This document shows positions 38,166 to 47,203 of a stretch of 64,000 nucleotides of DNA, piece by piece. Source of the stretch: Eudoraea adriatica DSM 19308. Lineage in GTDB: Bacteria; Bacteroidota; Bacteroidia; Flavobacteriales; Flavobacteriaceae. Made by a program: the position numbers and the translations under genes. The DNA lies in assembly GCF_000382125.1 (NCBI RefSeq), contig NZ_KB907550.1:62001-126000 (forward strand), given 5' to 3'. Position 1 is the stretch's first letter. The number at the start of each line of letters is the position of its first letter. The notes beneath the pieces are model-generated. The model was not told the DNA's origin and did no database searches. It saw only the letters and a list, made by a program, of their open reading frames with translations.

Positions 38166-41100
38166 TTGATGTTAGCAAAACTACGTCTTGTTTTATCAAT
38201 TACCATAATATTTCTCTCCTTTTACGGATCTGCCCAATCCAAATATTGGGGACAGGAGAGAGCACCTACTAAGATAGTTTCGCCTTCTCTATCCAATCCC
38301 GACCTAACTAAAGTTAAGGTTTTTCAATTAGACCAGGCCTCTTTATCCAGGGAACTTTCATCAATATCCACCAGGAAAAAGACTAATGGAATAGTTTATT
38401 TCCCGGATATCAAAGGGAAATTACGGGGGTTTAGAATTTCAGAAAAGGCAGTCTTCTCTCCGGAATTGGCAAAAAAATACCCTGAAATAAAATCCTACTC
38501 CGGGTATAGCCTCGATGGTAAAAAGGATCGAATTCGTTTTAGTATTTCACATCGGGGTGTACAAAGCATGATAGTACACGCGGGAAGTGAAAGGACGACT
38601 TTTATGGAGAAAGCTCTGGATGGGGGGAGTACTTATGTGGTGTACGACAGGAGTTTACATTCTAAACTTGATAGTGAATTTATATGTTTTACAGAATCAG
38701 TAATTGAAAAAAGTATTGATGGCGCAGTTTCGAAACTCGTGGATGATCAAGCCTTAAGAAAATACAGGCTTGCAATTTCCGCTACAGGCGAATACACCCA
38801 ATTTCATGGCGGTACCATAGCCGATGCACTGGCAGCCATCAATGCCACGCTCACAAGGGTGAACCAGGTCTTTGAAACCGATTTAGGCGTAACATTAGAA
38901 TTGATTGCCAATACAGATTTGGTGATTTTTACAGACCCGGATACCGACCCTTATGGTGGAAATTTAAATTCAGAGGTTCAAAATACACTCACCTCAACGA
39001 TTGGCGAAGCAAATTATGATGTAGGGCATTTATTTCATGAAGATACTGATGGGGGTAATGCCGGTTTTATAGGGTCTGTTTGCAGAGATAACCAAAAGGG
39101 TAGTGCATACGCGGCTGCTTTAAACCCGCAAGGCGATATCTTTGATCTCGATTTTGTATCACATGAATTGGGGCACCAATTTGGTGCGAACCATACCTGG
39201 TCTTTTGAATCTGAAGGCACTTTGGTGCAGGCAGAACCAGGCACCGGGACCACGATTATGGGATATGCGGGGATAATTCCGGGAGAAAATGTAGCGCCAA
39301 ACGGGGATGACTATTTTCACTACTACAGCATATTTCAAATTGTAGAATATCTTCAGACGACAAGTTGTGGCGAAATTACCCCTTTAACAAATAATCCTCC
39401 GGTAATTAACCCGGTAGGGGATTACATAATCCCCAAAGGAACACCATTTGTTTTAAAGGGAAATGCCACAGATCCCGATACTACAGACGTACTTACTTAT
39501 GCCTGGGAACAGATTGATGATGGCATAGTTACAACAGCAAACTTTGGACCCGACAATCCAAGTGGTGCAAATTTCCGATCGCTTAGGCCCACAACCGATA
39601 CCCACAGATATTTTCCAAAATTAGCAGAGGTAATCCAGGGAAATCTTACACAAACCAACCCGCCGATTAATTCAGCCTGGGAGACCGTTTCCAATGTAGA
39701 ACGCGAAATGAACTTCGCCTTAACCGTCAGGGATAACGCTACAGGAGGGGGGCAGGTAGCTTCAGAACTGGTAAAACTTGATGTTATAAACAGTGCGGGG
39801 CCATTTGTGGTAACTTCTCAAAATGTTGCAGAGACGTATACAGCCGGATCAGTCCAGACAATTAACTGGGATGTTGCAAACACTAATATTGCGCCAATAA
39901 ACACACAAGAAGTAGATATATTTTTATCAACAGACGGTGGCCTTAGTTTTCCAATACAGGTTGCTGCCGCCGTACCAAACGATGGCAATCATGAGGTTAT
40001 AATACCTGGCAATAGTACTACCACGGGCCGTTTTATGGTTAAGGGAACTGACAATGTTTTTTTTAGTATTAATTCTACTGATTTTGTCATTGAGGATTCC
40101 GAAGTTATCTTAAATTTTGCCGATCTCAATTATGATGTTTGTGAGCCCAATGATCTTAGCGTACCTTTTATATATGAAACGTATTTAGGATTTAATGAAG
40201 AAGTTACCTTCAGTGCTCTTGGCATGCCTCCCGGCCTCACCGCAGTTTTTTCACCGGAGACTGCAATGGATAACAACACGCCGGTATCTGTTACATTTTC
40301 AAATACAGACCTTGTAGCTCCCGGGGAATATCCTGTGAATATAACAGCATCTTCCCTCAGCCTCACAAAAGATGTAACACTAAATATTACCATTAGCGAT
40401 GCCAACTTCCCGGATGTAATTTTACAGACTCCGATAGATGCCTCCACGGGAGTAGGCTTGCAACAACAACTTATATGGGAGTTGGATTCACTATATAGTG
40501 CTTATGATATAGAAATTGCATCTGATGCTTTGTTTACTTCCGTTATTGAATCTGCCAGCGATATTATTTTTAACAGCTATTTACCACAAAATTTACAGGA
40601 AGAGACCACGTATTTTTGGAGAGTAAAACCTAAAAATTCTTGTGGCGAAGGTACTTTTGGGCCACCTTTCAGTTTTACAACAATAACTATAAGTTGTGAT
40701 ATTGAAACGGCCAAAGACCTGCCTGTGGAAATTAGTTCTATCGGCACACCTACCGTAACATCTAAAATTACAATCTTAAATGATTTACCTGTTACGGATG
40801 TTAATGTAGGTCTGGATTTGGAACATACTTTCCTGGCAGATCTGATAATAAGTATTACCTCGCCCCAGGGGACAGAGGTTATTTTGACTTCGAACTCTTG
40901 TGGAGAATTGGAGAATATTGATGCCGTTTTTGATGACGAAGGAGATCCCTTTGTCTGCAGCAGCGGGGGAGTGGCAATTAGTGGTACGGTAAGCCCTCTA
41001 GGTTCATTGGCGACTTTTAATGGTGAATCTTCCTTTGGCGAATGGATACTTACGGTTTCTGATACCGCCCCGGCCGATGGGGGAACGATTAATAATTTTT

Positions 41101-41951
41101 TCCTGGAAATCTGTGGTGAAGGTGAATTGAGACCCGACGATGATGAAGATGGTGTTTTTGATGATGGAGATGACCTTTGCCTGGGAACAGCTCCGGGAAC
41201 TGAGGTGAATGCAGATGGCTGTCCGGTTTTTCGTTTTGACAGGGATAATTTCAACCTGGAAATAGAAAGTGAATCCTGCATAACAAATAATGACGGATCA
41301 TTTGAAATAACTGCCGTGATGTCTATGGACTACACGGTCGATGTATTGGGAAATGGCTTGAATATTACAGAGGACTTTTTAAAAGTTTACAGCTTGGAAA
41401 ATTTGGCGGCTGGTACGTATTCTGTCTGTATAAATGGAACAGATGGCGTAAATACTTTCGAGGAAATCTGTTTTGATGTAGTAATAAATGAACCCGAGCC
41501 TCTAGGGGTTATTTCTTTGGTCTCAATTGACGGGCAGCAGACAGTACTGACTTTATCCGGCGCTCAATTATATAATATTGAATTAAACGGAAGCCTAATT
41601 CAGACAGAAGCCCCGGAAATTGTATTGGATCTTAAACAGGGCCTGAATACTTTAAAAGTCTCTACTGATTTGCCATGTCAGGGAACATATGATGAAACCG
41701 TCTTTATACCGGCTGTTCCGGTTATATATCCCAATCCGGTACTGGAGACTTTAAATATATTTTTAGGAGAAGCTGCAGACCCTGTTGATATTACGATTTT
41801 TGCATCAGACGGCCGACTTATCCGCAGTCAAAAGTATGATGAGTTTGCAGGTACAATTACACTCGATTTTATTGGATTACCTTCTGGCTTATACTATGTA
41901 AATATTAAGGGAGGAATACATAATGGAACTTATAAAATATTGAAGCGATGA
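38166..41951 (+). CDS. Secreted reprolysin-like zinc metalloprotease with P-domain and T9SS signal
   Basis: 1261 residues. Signal peptide (1-23), propeptide, then an M12/M43-like catalytic domain with HELGHQFGANH (zinc ligands H333, H337, H343) and a following Met in TTIMGY. Fn3-like and immunoglobulin-like regions (about 400-830) lead to a proprotein convertase P-domain (about 850-980; VGLDLEHTFLADLIISITSP). A calcium-type DDDEDGVFDDGDDLC repeat comes next, and the C-terminus is a type A T9SS sorting domain (IYPNPVLETLNIF ... GLYYVNIKGG). Exported through the type IX system. Coupled to the next gene by a 4-base overlap. Confidence 0.92.
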   Translation: MMLAKLRLVLSITIIFLSFYGSAQSKYWGQERAPTKIVSPSLSNPDLTKVKVFQLDQASLSRELSSISTRKKTNGIVYFPDIKGKLRGFRISEKAVFSPELAKKYPEIKSYSGYSLDGKKDRIRFSISHRGVQSMIVHAGSERTTFMEKALDGGSTYVVYDRSLHSKLDSEFICFTESVIEKSIDGAVSKLVDDQALRKYRLAISATGEYTQFHGGTIADALAAINATLTRVNQVFETDLGVTLELIANTDLVIFTDPDTDPYGGNLNSEVQNTLTSTIGEANYDVGHLFHEDTDGGNAGFIGSVCRDNQKGSAYAAALNPQGDIFDLDFVSHELGHQFGANHTWSFESEGTLVQAEPGTGTTIMGYAGIIPGENVAPNGDDYFHYYSIFQIVEYLQTTSCGEITPLTNNPPVINPVGDYIIPKGTPFVLKGNATDPDTTDVLTYAWEQIDDGIVTTANFGPDNPSGANFRSLRPTTDTHRYFPKLAEVIQGNLTQTNPPINSAWETVSNVEREMNFALTVRDNATGGGQVASELVKLDVINSAGPFVVTSQNVAETYTAGSVQTINWDVANTNIAPINTQEVDIFLSTDGGLSFPIQVAAAVPNDGNHEVIIPGNSTTTGRFMVKGTDNVFFSINSTDFVIEDSEVILNFADLNYDVCEPNDLSVPFIYETYLGFNEEVTFSALGMPPGLTAVFSPETAMDNNTPVSVTFSNTDLVAPGEYPVNITASSLSLTKDVTLNITISDANFPDVILQTPIDASTGVGLQQQLIWELDSLYSAYDIEIASDALFTSVIESASDIIFNSYLPQNLQEETTYFWRVKPKNSCGEGTFGPPFSFTTITISCDIETAKDLPVEISSIGTPTVTSKITILNDLPVTDVNVGLDLEHTFLADLIISITSPQGTEVILTSNSCGELENIDAVFDDEGDPFVCSSGGVAISGTVSPLGSLATFNGESSFGEWILTVSDTAPADGGTINNFFLEICGEGELRPDDDEDGVFDDGDDLCLGTAPGTEVNADGCPVFRFDRDNFNLEIESESCITNNDGSFEITAVMSMDYTVDVLGNGLNITEDFLKVYSLENLAAGTYSVCINGTDGVNTFEEICFDVVINEPEPLGVISLVSIDGQQTVLTLSGAQLYNIELNGSLIQTEAPEIVLDLKQGLNTLKVSTDLPCQGTYDETVFIPAVPVIYPNPVLETLNIFLGEAADPVDITIFASDGRLIRSQKYDEFAGTITLDFIGLPSGLYYVNIKGGIHNGTYKILKR

Positions 41952-42625
41952 GAATTATTTTAGTCGTTTTTATTGGCCTGCTTTTTACAGCGTGTAAAAA
42001 GGATTCTGTAAAACCGCCTTCTGCGGCTGTTTTAATTTTTCCCGAGCAAAACTCTTTATGTACTACCGGAGTTAGCATAACGCCAACCTCGAGCAGGGTA
42101 GAGTTTATATGGCAAACTGCGAATAATACGGACACTTATGAATTAAGGGTTACCAATCTCTTAGGTGAATTTACCCAAACGGTGAGAACCCAGGCCACCA
42201 GTGCAGAATTAACTATAGAAAAAGGTACTCCGTTTTCATGGCAGGTTATTACCAGGAATAATGAGGTGCAGGAAACCGCTTCAAGTGCATCCTGGCAGTT
42301 TTTCAATGCCGGGTCCCAAATTACTCACGCGCCATTTCCGGCGCAAATAGTTGCGCCTTTATCGGGGGCGTCTGCGGTAAGCGACATTAATTCAGAAATT
42401 GAATTGGAATGGTCAGGTGCAGATGTGGATGATGACATAGTAGGTTATGAGATATTCGTTGATACGGTCTCACCACCTCAGGTTCAGGTGGCTTCTCCGG
42501 CCGCAACAGTTTCGAGCATTAAAGTAAACATTATACCAAATACGGTATATTATTGGAAGGTGATTACAAGAGATGCCGAAGGAAACACTTCAGATTCAGG
42601 GATTTATTCTTTTCGGGCGCTATAA
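41948..42625 (+). CDS. Fibronectin-III-like lipoprotein
   Basis: 225 residues. SPII signal MRIILVVFIGLLFTAC, so Cys16 is lipidated. Two Fn3-like sandwiches follow (VEFIWQTANNTDTYELRVTN and IELEWSGADVDDDIVGYEIF ... VYYWKVITRDAEGNTSDSG). The start overlaps the protease stop (ATGA at 41948-41951). The pairing suggests a surface partner or anchor for the secreted protease; binding target unknown. Confidence 0.75.
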   Translation: MRIILVVFIGLLFTACKKDSVKPPSAAVLIFPEQNSLCTTGVSITPTSSRVEFIWQTANNTDTYELRVTNLLGEFTQTVRTQATSAELTIEKGTPFSWQVITRNNEVQETASSASWQFFNAGSQITHAPFPAQIVAPLSGASAVSDINSEIELEWSGADVDDDIVGYEIFVDTVSPPQVQVASPAATVSSIKVNIIPNTVYYWKVITRDAEGNTSDSGIYSFRAL

Positions 42626-42673
42626 TTTCCGGGTTGCTTTGTTAATACTACCGGTCCGTTCTGCTTAGGCAGA

Positions 42674-43303
42674 CTATGTATTATTAAATTCGTTCATGGT
42701 AATCTTTACACCTGCAAGAATGAAAGATGTGATTAGTTCACCGGCTCTTGCCAGGCGTTCTGGCAAGGCACGATTTTCTTCATCATTCCACTTTCCAAGG
42801 ACATAGTCTATTTGTCTGCCCTTGCTGAATTCAGAGCCAACTCCTATTCGCAATCGGTTATAATTGGTGGTTTGTAAGCTGTTTTGAATATCCTTAAGAC
42901 CGTTGTGACCTCCGTCACTGCCCTTTGTCTTTAGCCGTAGTGTTCCAAATGGCAGGTTTAAATCATCGGTGATTACAAGAATGTTTTCCAATGGAATTTT
43001 TTCTTTTTCCATCCAGTATTTTACAGATTTACCACTTAAGTTCATATAGGTAGATGGTTTTAAGCACAAAACACTTCTGCCTTTTATCTTAAAAGAACCC
43101 ACATCGCCTAATTTCCTGGTCTCAAAGGAAAACTTTTCTTTTTCAGATAGCTTATTAAGAACTTGAAAACCAACATTATGTCTGGTGTCCTTATATTCAT
43201 CCCCTATATTTCCCAAACCAATGAGCAGGTACTTTTTCATGGAATCTGTTTCTTCTAAAAGTCGTTTTTCTTTCCCAAAAATAAATTCAAAAAAACTTTT
43301 CAT
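42674..43303 (-). CDS. pth: Peptidyl-tRNA hydrolase
   Basis: I place the start at 43303 (MKSFFEFIFGKEKRL); the upstream ATG at 43339 falls inside the terminator stem of rplY. Core: YLLIGLGNIGDEYKDTRHNVGF, catalytic His in RHNVGF, KPSTYMNLSG, TDDLNLPFGTLRLKTKGSDGGHNGLK. It releases tRNA from dropped-off peptidyl-tRNA. The short hydrophobic-acidic N-terminal extension before MKKYLL is common in Flavobacteriaceae. Follows rplY, a conserved ctc-pth neighbourhood. Confidence 0.94.
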   Translation of the reverse strand: MKSFFEFIFGKEKRLLEETDSMKKYLLIGLGNIGDEYKDTRHNVGFQVLNKLSEKEKFSFETRKLGDVGSFKIKGRSVLCLKPSTYMNLSGKSVKYWMEKEKIPLENILVITDDLNLPFGTLRLKTKGSDGGHNGLKDIQNSLQTTNYNRLRIGVGSEFSKGRQIDYVLGKWNDEENRALPERLARAGELITSFILAGVKITMNEFNNT

Positions 43304-43322
43304 ACCCCTGGTTGGTTGAAGG

Positions 43323-43372
43323 TAAAAATACAAAAGCATCCCGAATCCTTATATTTACGGATGGGATGCTTA
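43323..43372 (-). terminator. Intrinsic terminator of rplY/ctc
   Basis: AAGCATCCC pairs with GGGATGCTT, with an inner ATCC/GGAT, and on the minus strand is followed by TTTTGTATTTTT. It lies 23 bases past the rplY stop and separates it from pth. Confidence 0.8.
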
Positions 43373-43394
43373 GTATGAATAAAGTTTAGCTTAT

Positions 43395-44069
43395 TTATTC
43401 GGCTCCTCCTTCTGCAGGTTTTTCATTACCTTCAGCAGCGGTTTCACCAGCACCTTCAGTTGCTTCTGCTCCTTCTTCACCTTCTTCCAATCCTTCTTCA
43501 CCTTCCTCTTCTACCTCTATAGCTGCACGGGCAGTTTTAACCTGTACGACCACAGTAGAATCTGGTTGAAGAATAGTAAAATCATCACTTAATAAGGACT
43601 CCACCAGGATATTATCTCCAATTTTTAGCGAATTGATATCTACATCAAAGAAATCCGGAAGGTTATCTGGTAAAGCTGTTATAGTCAGTTTTCTATTTCT
43701 GAATAATAAGCGGCCTCCATTTCTAACCCCAGGGGAATTGCCTTGTAAACGCACAGGAATATCCATGGTAACTTCCTTGTCGTCAAAGAGTTGGTAAAAA
43801 TCTATATGTAGAATTCTATCCGTAACAGGATGAAACTGTATGTCCTGCATTACGGCTTTTATTTTTTCGCCTTTATCCAAATCAACCTTTACAGTATGGG
43901 CATTTGGAGTGTACACTAAATTTTTGAATGCTAATTCATCCGCCGAAAAGTGTAATGGTTTTTCCCCTCCGTATACCACGCAAGGAACCTTTCCAGCATT
44001 ACGTAGGGCCTTCGTTGCCTTTTTGCCCACGCTTTCTCTTTCTGATCCTTTGATTGTAATTGATTTCAT
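43395..44069 (-). CDS. rplY: 50S ribosomal protein L25/general stress protein Ctc
   Basis: 224 residues: the L25 N-terminal domain ([32 protein letters not shown]) plus the TL5/Ctc C-terminal domain ([37 protein letters not shown]), ending in a long acidic Glu/Ala/Gly tail. It binds 5S rRNA. The acidic tail is typical of Bacteroidota and Thermus-type Ctc. Lies 20 bases downstream of prs on the same strand, so prs and rplY are probably cotranscribed. Confidence 0.95.
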   Translation of the reverse strand: MKSITIKGSERESVGKKATKALRNAGKVPCVVYGGEKPLHFSADELAFKNLVYTPNAHTVKVDLDKGEKIKAVMQDIQFHPVTDRILHIDFYQLFDDKEVTMDIPVRLQGNSPGVRNGGRLLFRNRKLTITALPDNLPDFFDVDINSLKIGDNILVESLLSDDFTILQPDSTVVVQVKTARAAIEVEEEGEEGLEEGEEGAEATEGAGETAAEGNEKPAEGGAE

Positions 44070-44089
44070 TATCTATGTTTAATTAATAT

Positions 44090-45031
44090 TTACATTAAAA
44101 ATTTCGACGCAATTGAGGTATTGTGATGAACTCTGTGCATGACGTCTGCAAACAGCTCGGCACAACTCAGAACCCGTATTTTTCCACTTTCTTTATTTAT
44201 TGGGATAGAATCTGTTACGATCAATTCCGACAACTGCGATTTTTCTATTTTATCATAAGCGTTGCCTGATAGCAATGCGTGGGTTGTAATTGCCCTTACA
44301 CTTTTAGCCCCGCGTTCCATCATAAGATCGGCAGCCTTTGCCAGGGTGCCAGCAGTATCCACCAGGTCATCAACCAGGACGACATTTCTATCCTGGACTT
44401 CACCTATTAGTTCCATATGTGAAATTATATTGGCCTTTGCTCTCTGCTTGTAACAGATCACCACATCACTTTCCAGTGCTTTGGAATACGCATAGGCTCT
44501 TTTGGAACCACCCATATCGGGAGATGCTATAGTAAGGTTATCTAAATTTAAGCTCTTAAGATATGGAAGGAATAAGGTAGAAGCAAACAAATGGTCTACC
44601 GGCTTTTCAAAAAATCCCTGTATTTGATCGGCATGCAGGTCCATAGTAATAATACGGGTTGCCCCTGCTGTTTCGAGCATTTTTGCAATTAATTTAGCTG
44701 CGATAGGCACCCTTGGTTTATCTTTTCTGTCTTGCCGTGCCCATCCATAATAGGGTATTACAGCGGTAATATGCCTGGCTGATGCCCGTTTTGCAGCATC
44801 TAACATCAACAGCATTTCCATAAGGTTTTCAGAACTTGGATTGGTGGATCCTATTACAAAAATTCTGGTACCTCGAATAGACTCTTCAAATGATGGTTGA
44901 AATTCCCCATCGCTAAAATGTGAAAACAATACGTTACCCAATTCTGCACCATATGCTTTGGCGATTTTTTTACCAAGTTCCATACTTTGGGTACAGGCAA
45001 AAATTTTCGGTTCTGGTACTTGATAAGCCAT
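44090..45031 (-). CDS. prs: Ribose-phosphate pyrophosphokinase
   Basis: 313 residues. FSDGEFQPSFEESIRGTRIFVIG, RQDRKDKPRVPIAAKLIA, IITMDLHADQIQGFF (divalent metal site) and the PRPP loop VVLVDDLVDTAGTLAKAADLM are intact. It makes PRPP for nucleotide, histidine and tryptophan synthesis. Divergent from tRNA-Leu; the order prs-rplY-pth is widely conserved. Confidence 0.97.
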   Translation of the reverse strand: MAYQVPEPKIFACTQSMELGKKIAKAYGAELGNVLFSHFSDGEFQPSFEESIRGTRIFVIGSTNPSSENLMEMLLMLDAAKRASARHITAVIPYYGWARQDRKDKPRVPIAAKLIAKMLETAGATRIITMDLHADQIQGFFEKPVDHLFASTLFLPYLKSLNLDNLTIASPDMGGSKRAYAYSKALESDVVICYKQRAKANIISHMELIGEVQDRNVVLVDDLVDTAGTLAKAADLMMERGAKSVRAITTHALLSGNAYDKIEKSQLSELIVTDSIPINKESGKIRVLSCAELFADVMHRVHHNTSIASKFLM

Positions 45032-45135
45032 GGTTAATCTCTTGTTTTCTAGTTTCTTAAAACCCCTGATTCTTAAGGAGGTGCAAATTTAAAAATTTAT
45101 TTGGGTTGCTAAAGCATAAATGTGGGTTATTTTAG

Positions 45136-45165
45136 TTTTGCAAACGAAATTATTTTTTAGCTTTG
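45136..45165 (+). promoter_or_regulatory. Promoter of tRNA-Leu
   Basis: TTTTG at 45136-45140 (-33) and TAGCTTTG at 45158-45165 (-7, exact TAnnTTTG) with a 17-base spacer after the TTG. Transcription should start about 7 bases later, just before the tRNA 5' end at 45176. This is the clearest Bacteroidota-type promoter in the window. Confidence 0.75.
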
Positions 45166-45175
45166 CAATCCCTTT

Positions 45176-45257
45176 GCCTCGGTGGCGGAACTGGTAGACG
45201 CGCTGGATTCAAAATCCAGTGTCTTCGGACGTGTGGGTTCGATTCCCACCCGAGGTA
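45176..45257 (+). tRNA. tRNA-Leu (anticodon CAA)
   Basis: 82 nt. Acceptor arms GCCTCGG/CCGAGGT (with a terminal G-T pair seen in other Bacteroidota Leu tRNAs), D-loop GGTAGAC, anticodon stem CTGGA/TCCAG enclosing TTCAAAA so the anticodon is CAA at 45210-45212, a short variable arm with a GTCTTCGGAC hairpin, and T-arm GTGGGTTCGATTCCCAC. Reads UUG codons. CCA is not encoded. It is class II as expected for leucine. Accessory-type DNA starts on its 3' side. Confidence 0.97.
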
Positions 45258-45262
45258 CGGAT

Positions 45263-45299
45263 AAAGGCTCTTAAATCTCTAAGTTTAGGAGCCTTTTTG
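45263..45299 (+). terminator. Intrinsic terminator of tRNA-Leu
   Basis: AAAGGCTC and GAGCCTTT pair around an inner TAAA/TTTA, and are followed by a T run, starting 6 bases after the tRNA. Confidence 0.85.
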
Positions 45300-45408
45300 T
45301 TTTATAGGTTACGAATGAGTGACGAAAAATGTGAAAATAAGTAGGATAGGAAGTTTTAGATGTCCTCTTAGAACGTTTCTTATAGATTGTTAGCATTCTA
45401 AGGCTTTG

Positions 45409-45999
45409 CTATCGCACAAATAAACTTTCAGATTTATCCATCCAGATGATGCCATAACCGGTAACAACACCCAATAAAACGCCTCCTAATATCATTGCTA
45501 GAGTCGCTAGTGGCATAGGAACTGATAATGTTAGGAAGCCAATACCCCATCCAACCGAACTCGCAAGTATCCAGCGAGATGCTTTATTAAAATATGTTTT
45601 GAGAAATTGCATTTGAAGTAATCCAATTACTAAACCAACGATCAATCCAAACATAAGTCGACCAAGAATCTCGTAATCTCCTTGGAAGTATGGAATACTA
45701 TAATCATTTTCATTCATTATCGCAGCTATAATGAAAGGTATTCCTACACAAAGGGTGCATACTAGGCCCCACATACTACTTATTTTAAACTCTCTTTTCA
45801 AAACAAACCACTGAGCATAACCAATACTTGCACCGACACAAAGGCCAACAATCAAATTTGTTTCTTTGTCGTAGAAAATATTTACAACTAAATACGACAA
45901 AATGATTGCACAGATGAATCCAACCAGCCATCCAATTCCATTCGCCAATATCCAATTCCGTAAGAACTTTTTATCTAGCTGCTTGCTTTCATTTTTCAT
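45409..45999 (-). CDS. Multi-pass membrane protein with internal duplication
   Basis: 196 residues, about six membrane helices. Two similar halves can be seen: RNWILANGIGWLVGF with GLCVGASIGYAQWFVLKREF, and SRWILASSVGWGIGF with GGVLLGVVTGYGIIW. The W-x-L-A ... G-x-G-x-x-x-G rhythm is shared with uncharacterised membrane proteins of cyanobacteria and Bacteroidota. No motif indicates a substrate. First gene after the tRNA-Leu. Confidence 0.6.
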   Translation of the reverse strand: MKNESKQLDKKFLRNWILANGIGWLVGFICAIILSYLVVNIFYDKETNLIVGLCVGASIGYAQWFVLKREFKISSMWGLVCTLCVGIPFIIAAIMNENDYSIPYFQGDYEILGRLMFGLIVGLVIGLLQMQFLKTYFNKASRWILASSVGWGIGFLTLSVPMPLATLAMILGGVLLGVVTGYGIIWMDKSESLFVR

Positions 46000-46081
46000 A
46001 ATAAATTGTGATTTGATTTGAAATGCAATTTACTCACTACACGGCAATGAATTGATTAACTTAGTTTAAAATTTAAGAAGA

Positions 46082-46106
46082 CTCCTCATATTTTGAGGAG
46101 GTTTTT
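46082..46106. terminator. Perfect hairpin with T run
   Basis: CTCCTCA (46082-46088) and TGAGGAG (46094-46100) pair around a 5-base loop, then GTTTTT. The T run favours plus-strand reading, yet no plus-strand gene lies upstream, so it may end minus-strand transcription from the gene remnant at 46171-46446. A degenerate relative lies at about 51350-51376 in the same position relative to the third copy of that remnant. Confidence 0.5.
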
Positions 46107-46170
46107 GTTCATAAAGAATGATTGACCTTAATTAAAAAACATCATTAATGATTTGAAAAAACTTGATTAA

Positions 46171-46446
46171 TCAAATCTCCTTAGGAACGTTACTATACTT
46201 GTCCAGGCTTTCTCCTTCTTTAAACTGTCCTAGACCTATTATCTAACCCTTTTCATTGTCCCAAATTACTTCAACAAAGAACATATCTATTGCATAAAGG
46301 ACATACTTTATATTTCCATTAATATGAATATCCAGAAACTTGCCTTTGGCAAATTCAGTAACGTATTGCTCATCTTCTGAAAGTATCTTGTATTCATAGA
46401 GGGTTATAAAATGCCAAGAATTAAATTGATAAATGATGAAGGTCAT
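46171..46446 (-). pseudogene. Decayed small gene, copy 1 of 3
   Basis: Reads EYKILSEDEQYVTEFAKGKF, then IHINGNIKYVLYAIDMFFVE, to a stop at 46243, then continues in frame as IIGLGQFKEGESLDKYSNVP to a second stop at 46171. Comparison with copies at 49397 and 51487 shows the intact gene would be about 80-85 codons. Here an inner TAG (46243-46245) replaces a sense codon, and the start Met kept by the other copies has become ATA; an upstream ATG at 46446 is still in frame. Protein family not recognised. Confidence 0.65.
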
Positions 46447-46524
46447 TGATTGATAAATACTTACATCGTAATTTCCTTTTTTAAACTTGAAATGCAGTTA
46501 AATAATCTTATATCTATACACTGT

Positions 46525-46959
46525 ATGAAAAACATATTAGTTTTAATAAACCTCAATGGTAAAGAGAAATTGCTTTTAGAAAAAGCTATAGAATTTGCTG
46601 GTTGTTTTAAATCAAAAGTCTGGATAGTTCATATAACAGCTCCCGATCCAGATTTCGTAGGTTATCAGGCAGGTCCTCAAAGTGAAAGAGACTTTAGAGC
46701 GACTGAACTTAAAAAAGAACATGAATTAATTCAGGAATACTCAGATAAGCTTAAAGCGACAGGTATTGATGTTGAAGGCCTGCTTATTCAAGGTCCTACC
46801 ATGGATTTGATAATCGAGGAATCCAAAAAGTTAAACGCTGATTTGATTATTGCCGGTTATCAGGAACATAGTTTTATTTATAAGGCTATAATCGGGGGTC
46901 ATTCAAAGAATATTTTGAAAAAATCCAATATACCAGTACTTCTGATTCCTTTAGATTAG
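46525..46959 (+). CDS. Universal stress protein (UspA family)
   Basis: Start chosen at 46525 (MKNILVLINLNGKEKLLLEK), which fits the family; an ATG at 46450 would add 25 unlikely residues. The Usp nucleotide-binding fold is present: VWIVHITAPDPDF, ADLIIAGYQEHSFIYKAIIG, then GGHSKNILKKSNIPVLLIPL, which contains the G-x-[x]-S-x-x-[IL]-x-x-x phosphate loop, so ATP binding is plausible. Stress-related role is a family-level inference. Its 3' end overlaps a small minus-strand frame. Confidence 0.85.
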   Translation: MKNILVLINLNGKEKLLLEKAIEFAGCFKSKVWIVHITAPDPDFVGYQAGPQSERDFRATELKKEHELIQEYSDKLKATGIDVEGLLIQGPTMDLIIEESKKLNADLIIAGYQEHSFIYKAIIGGHSKNILKKSNIPVLLIPLD

Positions 46960-47082
46960 TATTCTTAATTCGACAGATAATTTATTGAACGAAACATTTT
47001 CTAAATCCGTATTTTCGTATTCAGCAATCAAAGATCTTATTTCTTCTTCAGTTAGTAGTTCAGGAAATTCTTGTTTTTCCAT
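46951..47082 (-). CDS. Small hypothetical protein (43 aa)
   Basis: ATG at 47082, stop at 46951. Sequence begins MEKQEFPELLTEEEIRSLIA: acidic, helical, no membrane segment. Coding-like codon use and a clean start are the only evidence; the 3' end overlaps the Usp gene by 9 bases on the other strand. No family recognised. Confidence 0.35.
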   Translation of the reverse strand: MEKQEFPELLTEEEIRSLIAEYENTDLENVSFNKLSVELRILI

Positions 47083-47090
47083 AATTGCTT

Positions 47091-47143
47091 ACAACTTATA
47101 GTGTATGAGGCGTTCCGACCGAATGGGAGGCATACACATTGTT
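47091..47143. repeat. Imperfect long hairpin resembling an attC-like or interspersed element
   Basis: GTGTATG (47101-47107) pairs with CATACAC (47131-47137); outside this, AAC (47093-47095) faces GTT (47141-47143) across unequal bulges, with a 23-base GC-richer loop. The two-step imperfect palindrome with AAC/GTT ends recalls integron attC sites, but the flanks do not match GTTRRRY well. It may instead be an interspersed palindrome of these genomes. Confidence 0.4.
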
Positions 47144-47203
47144 ATCGGTTCGTTTTTAATATTTATCATTTTTATATTCTATTTTTCAAAGGGCCTCAAT
47201 ATA

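Noticed and set aside
40577-41281. Long minus-strand open frame (234 codons) inside the protease gene
   Set aside because: Antisense shadow: proline/serine-rich translation without motif, and the plus-strand frame is a well-supported multi-domain protein.
45176-45400. Possible attachment-site duplication of the tRNA-Leu 3' end
   Set aside because: I looked for another copy of the T-arm and acceptor sequence downstream and saw none; a short similarity near 51320 (ACGGAATAAAG) is too weak.
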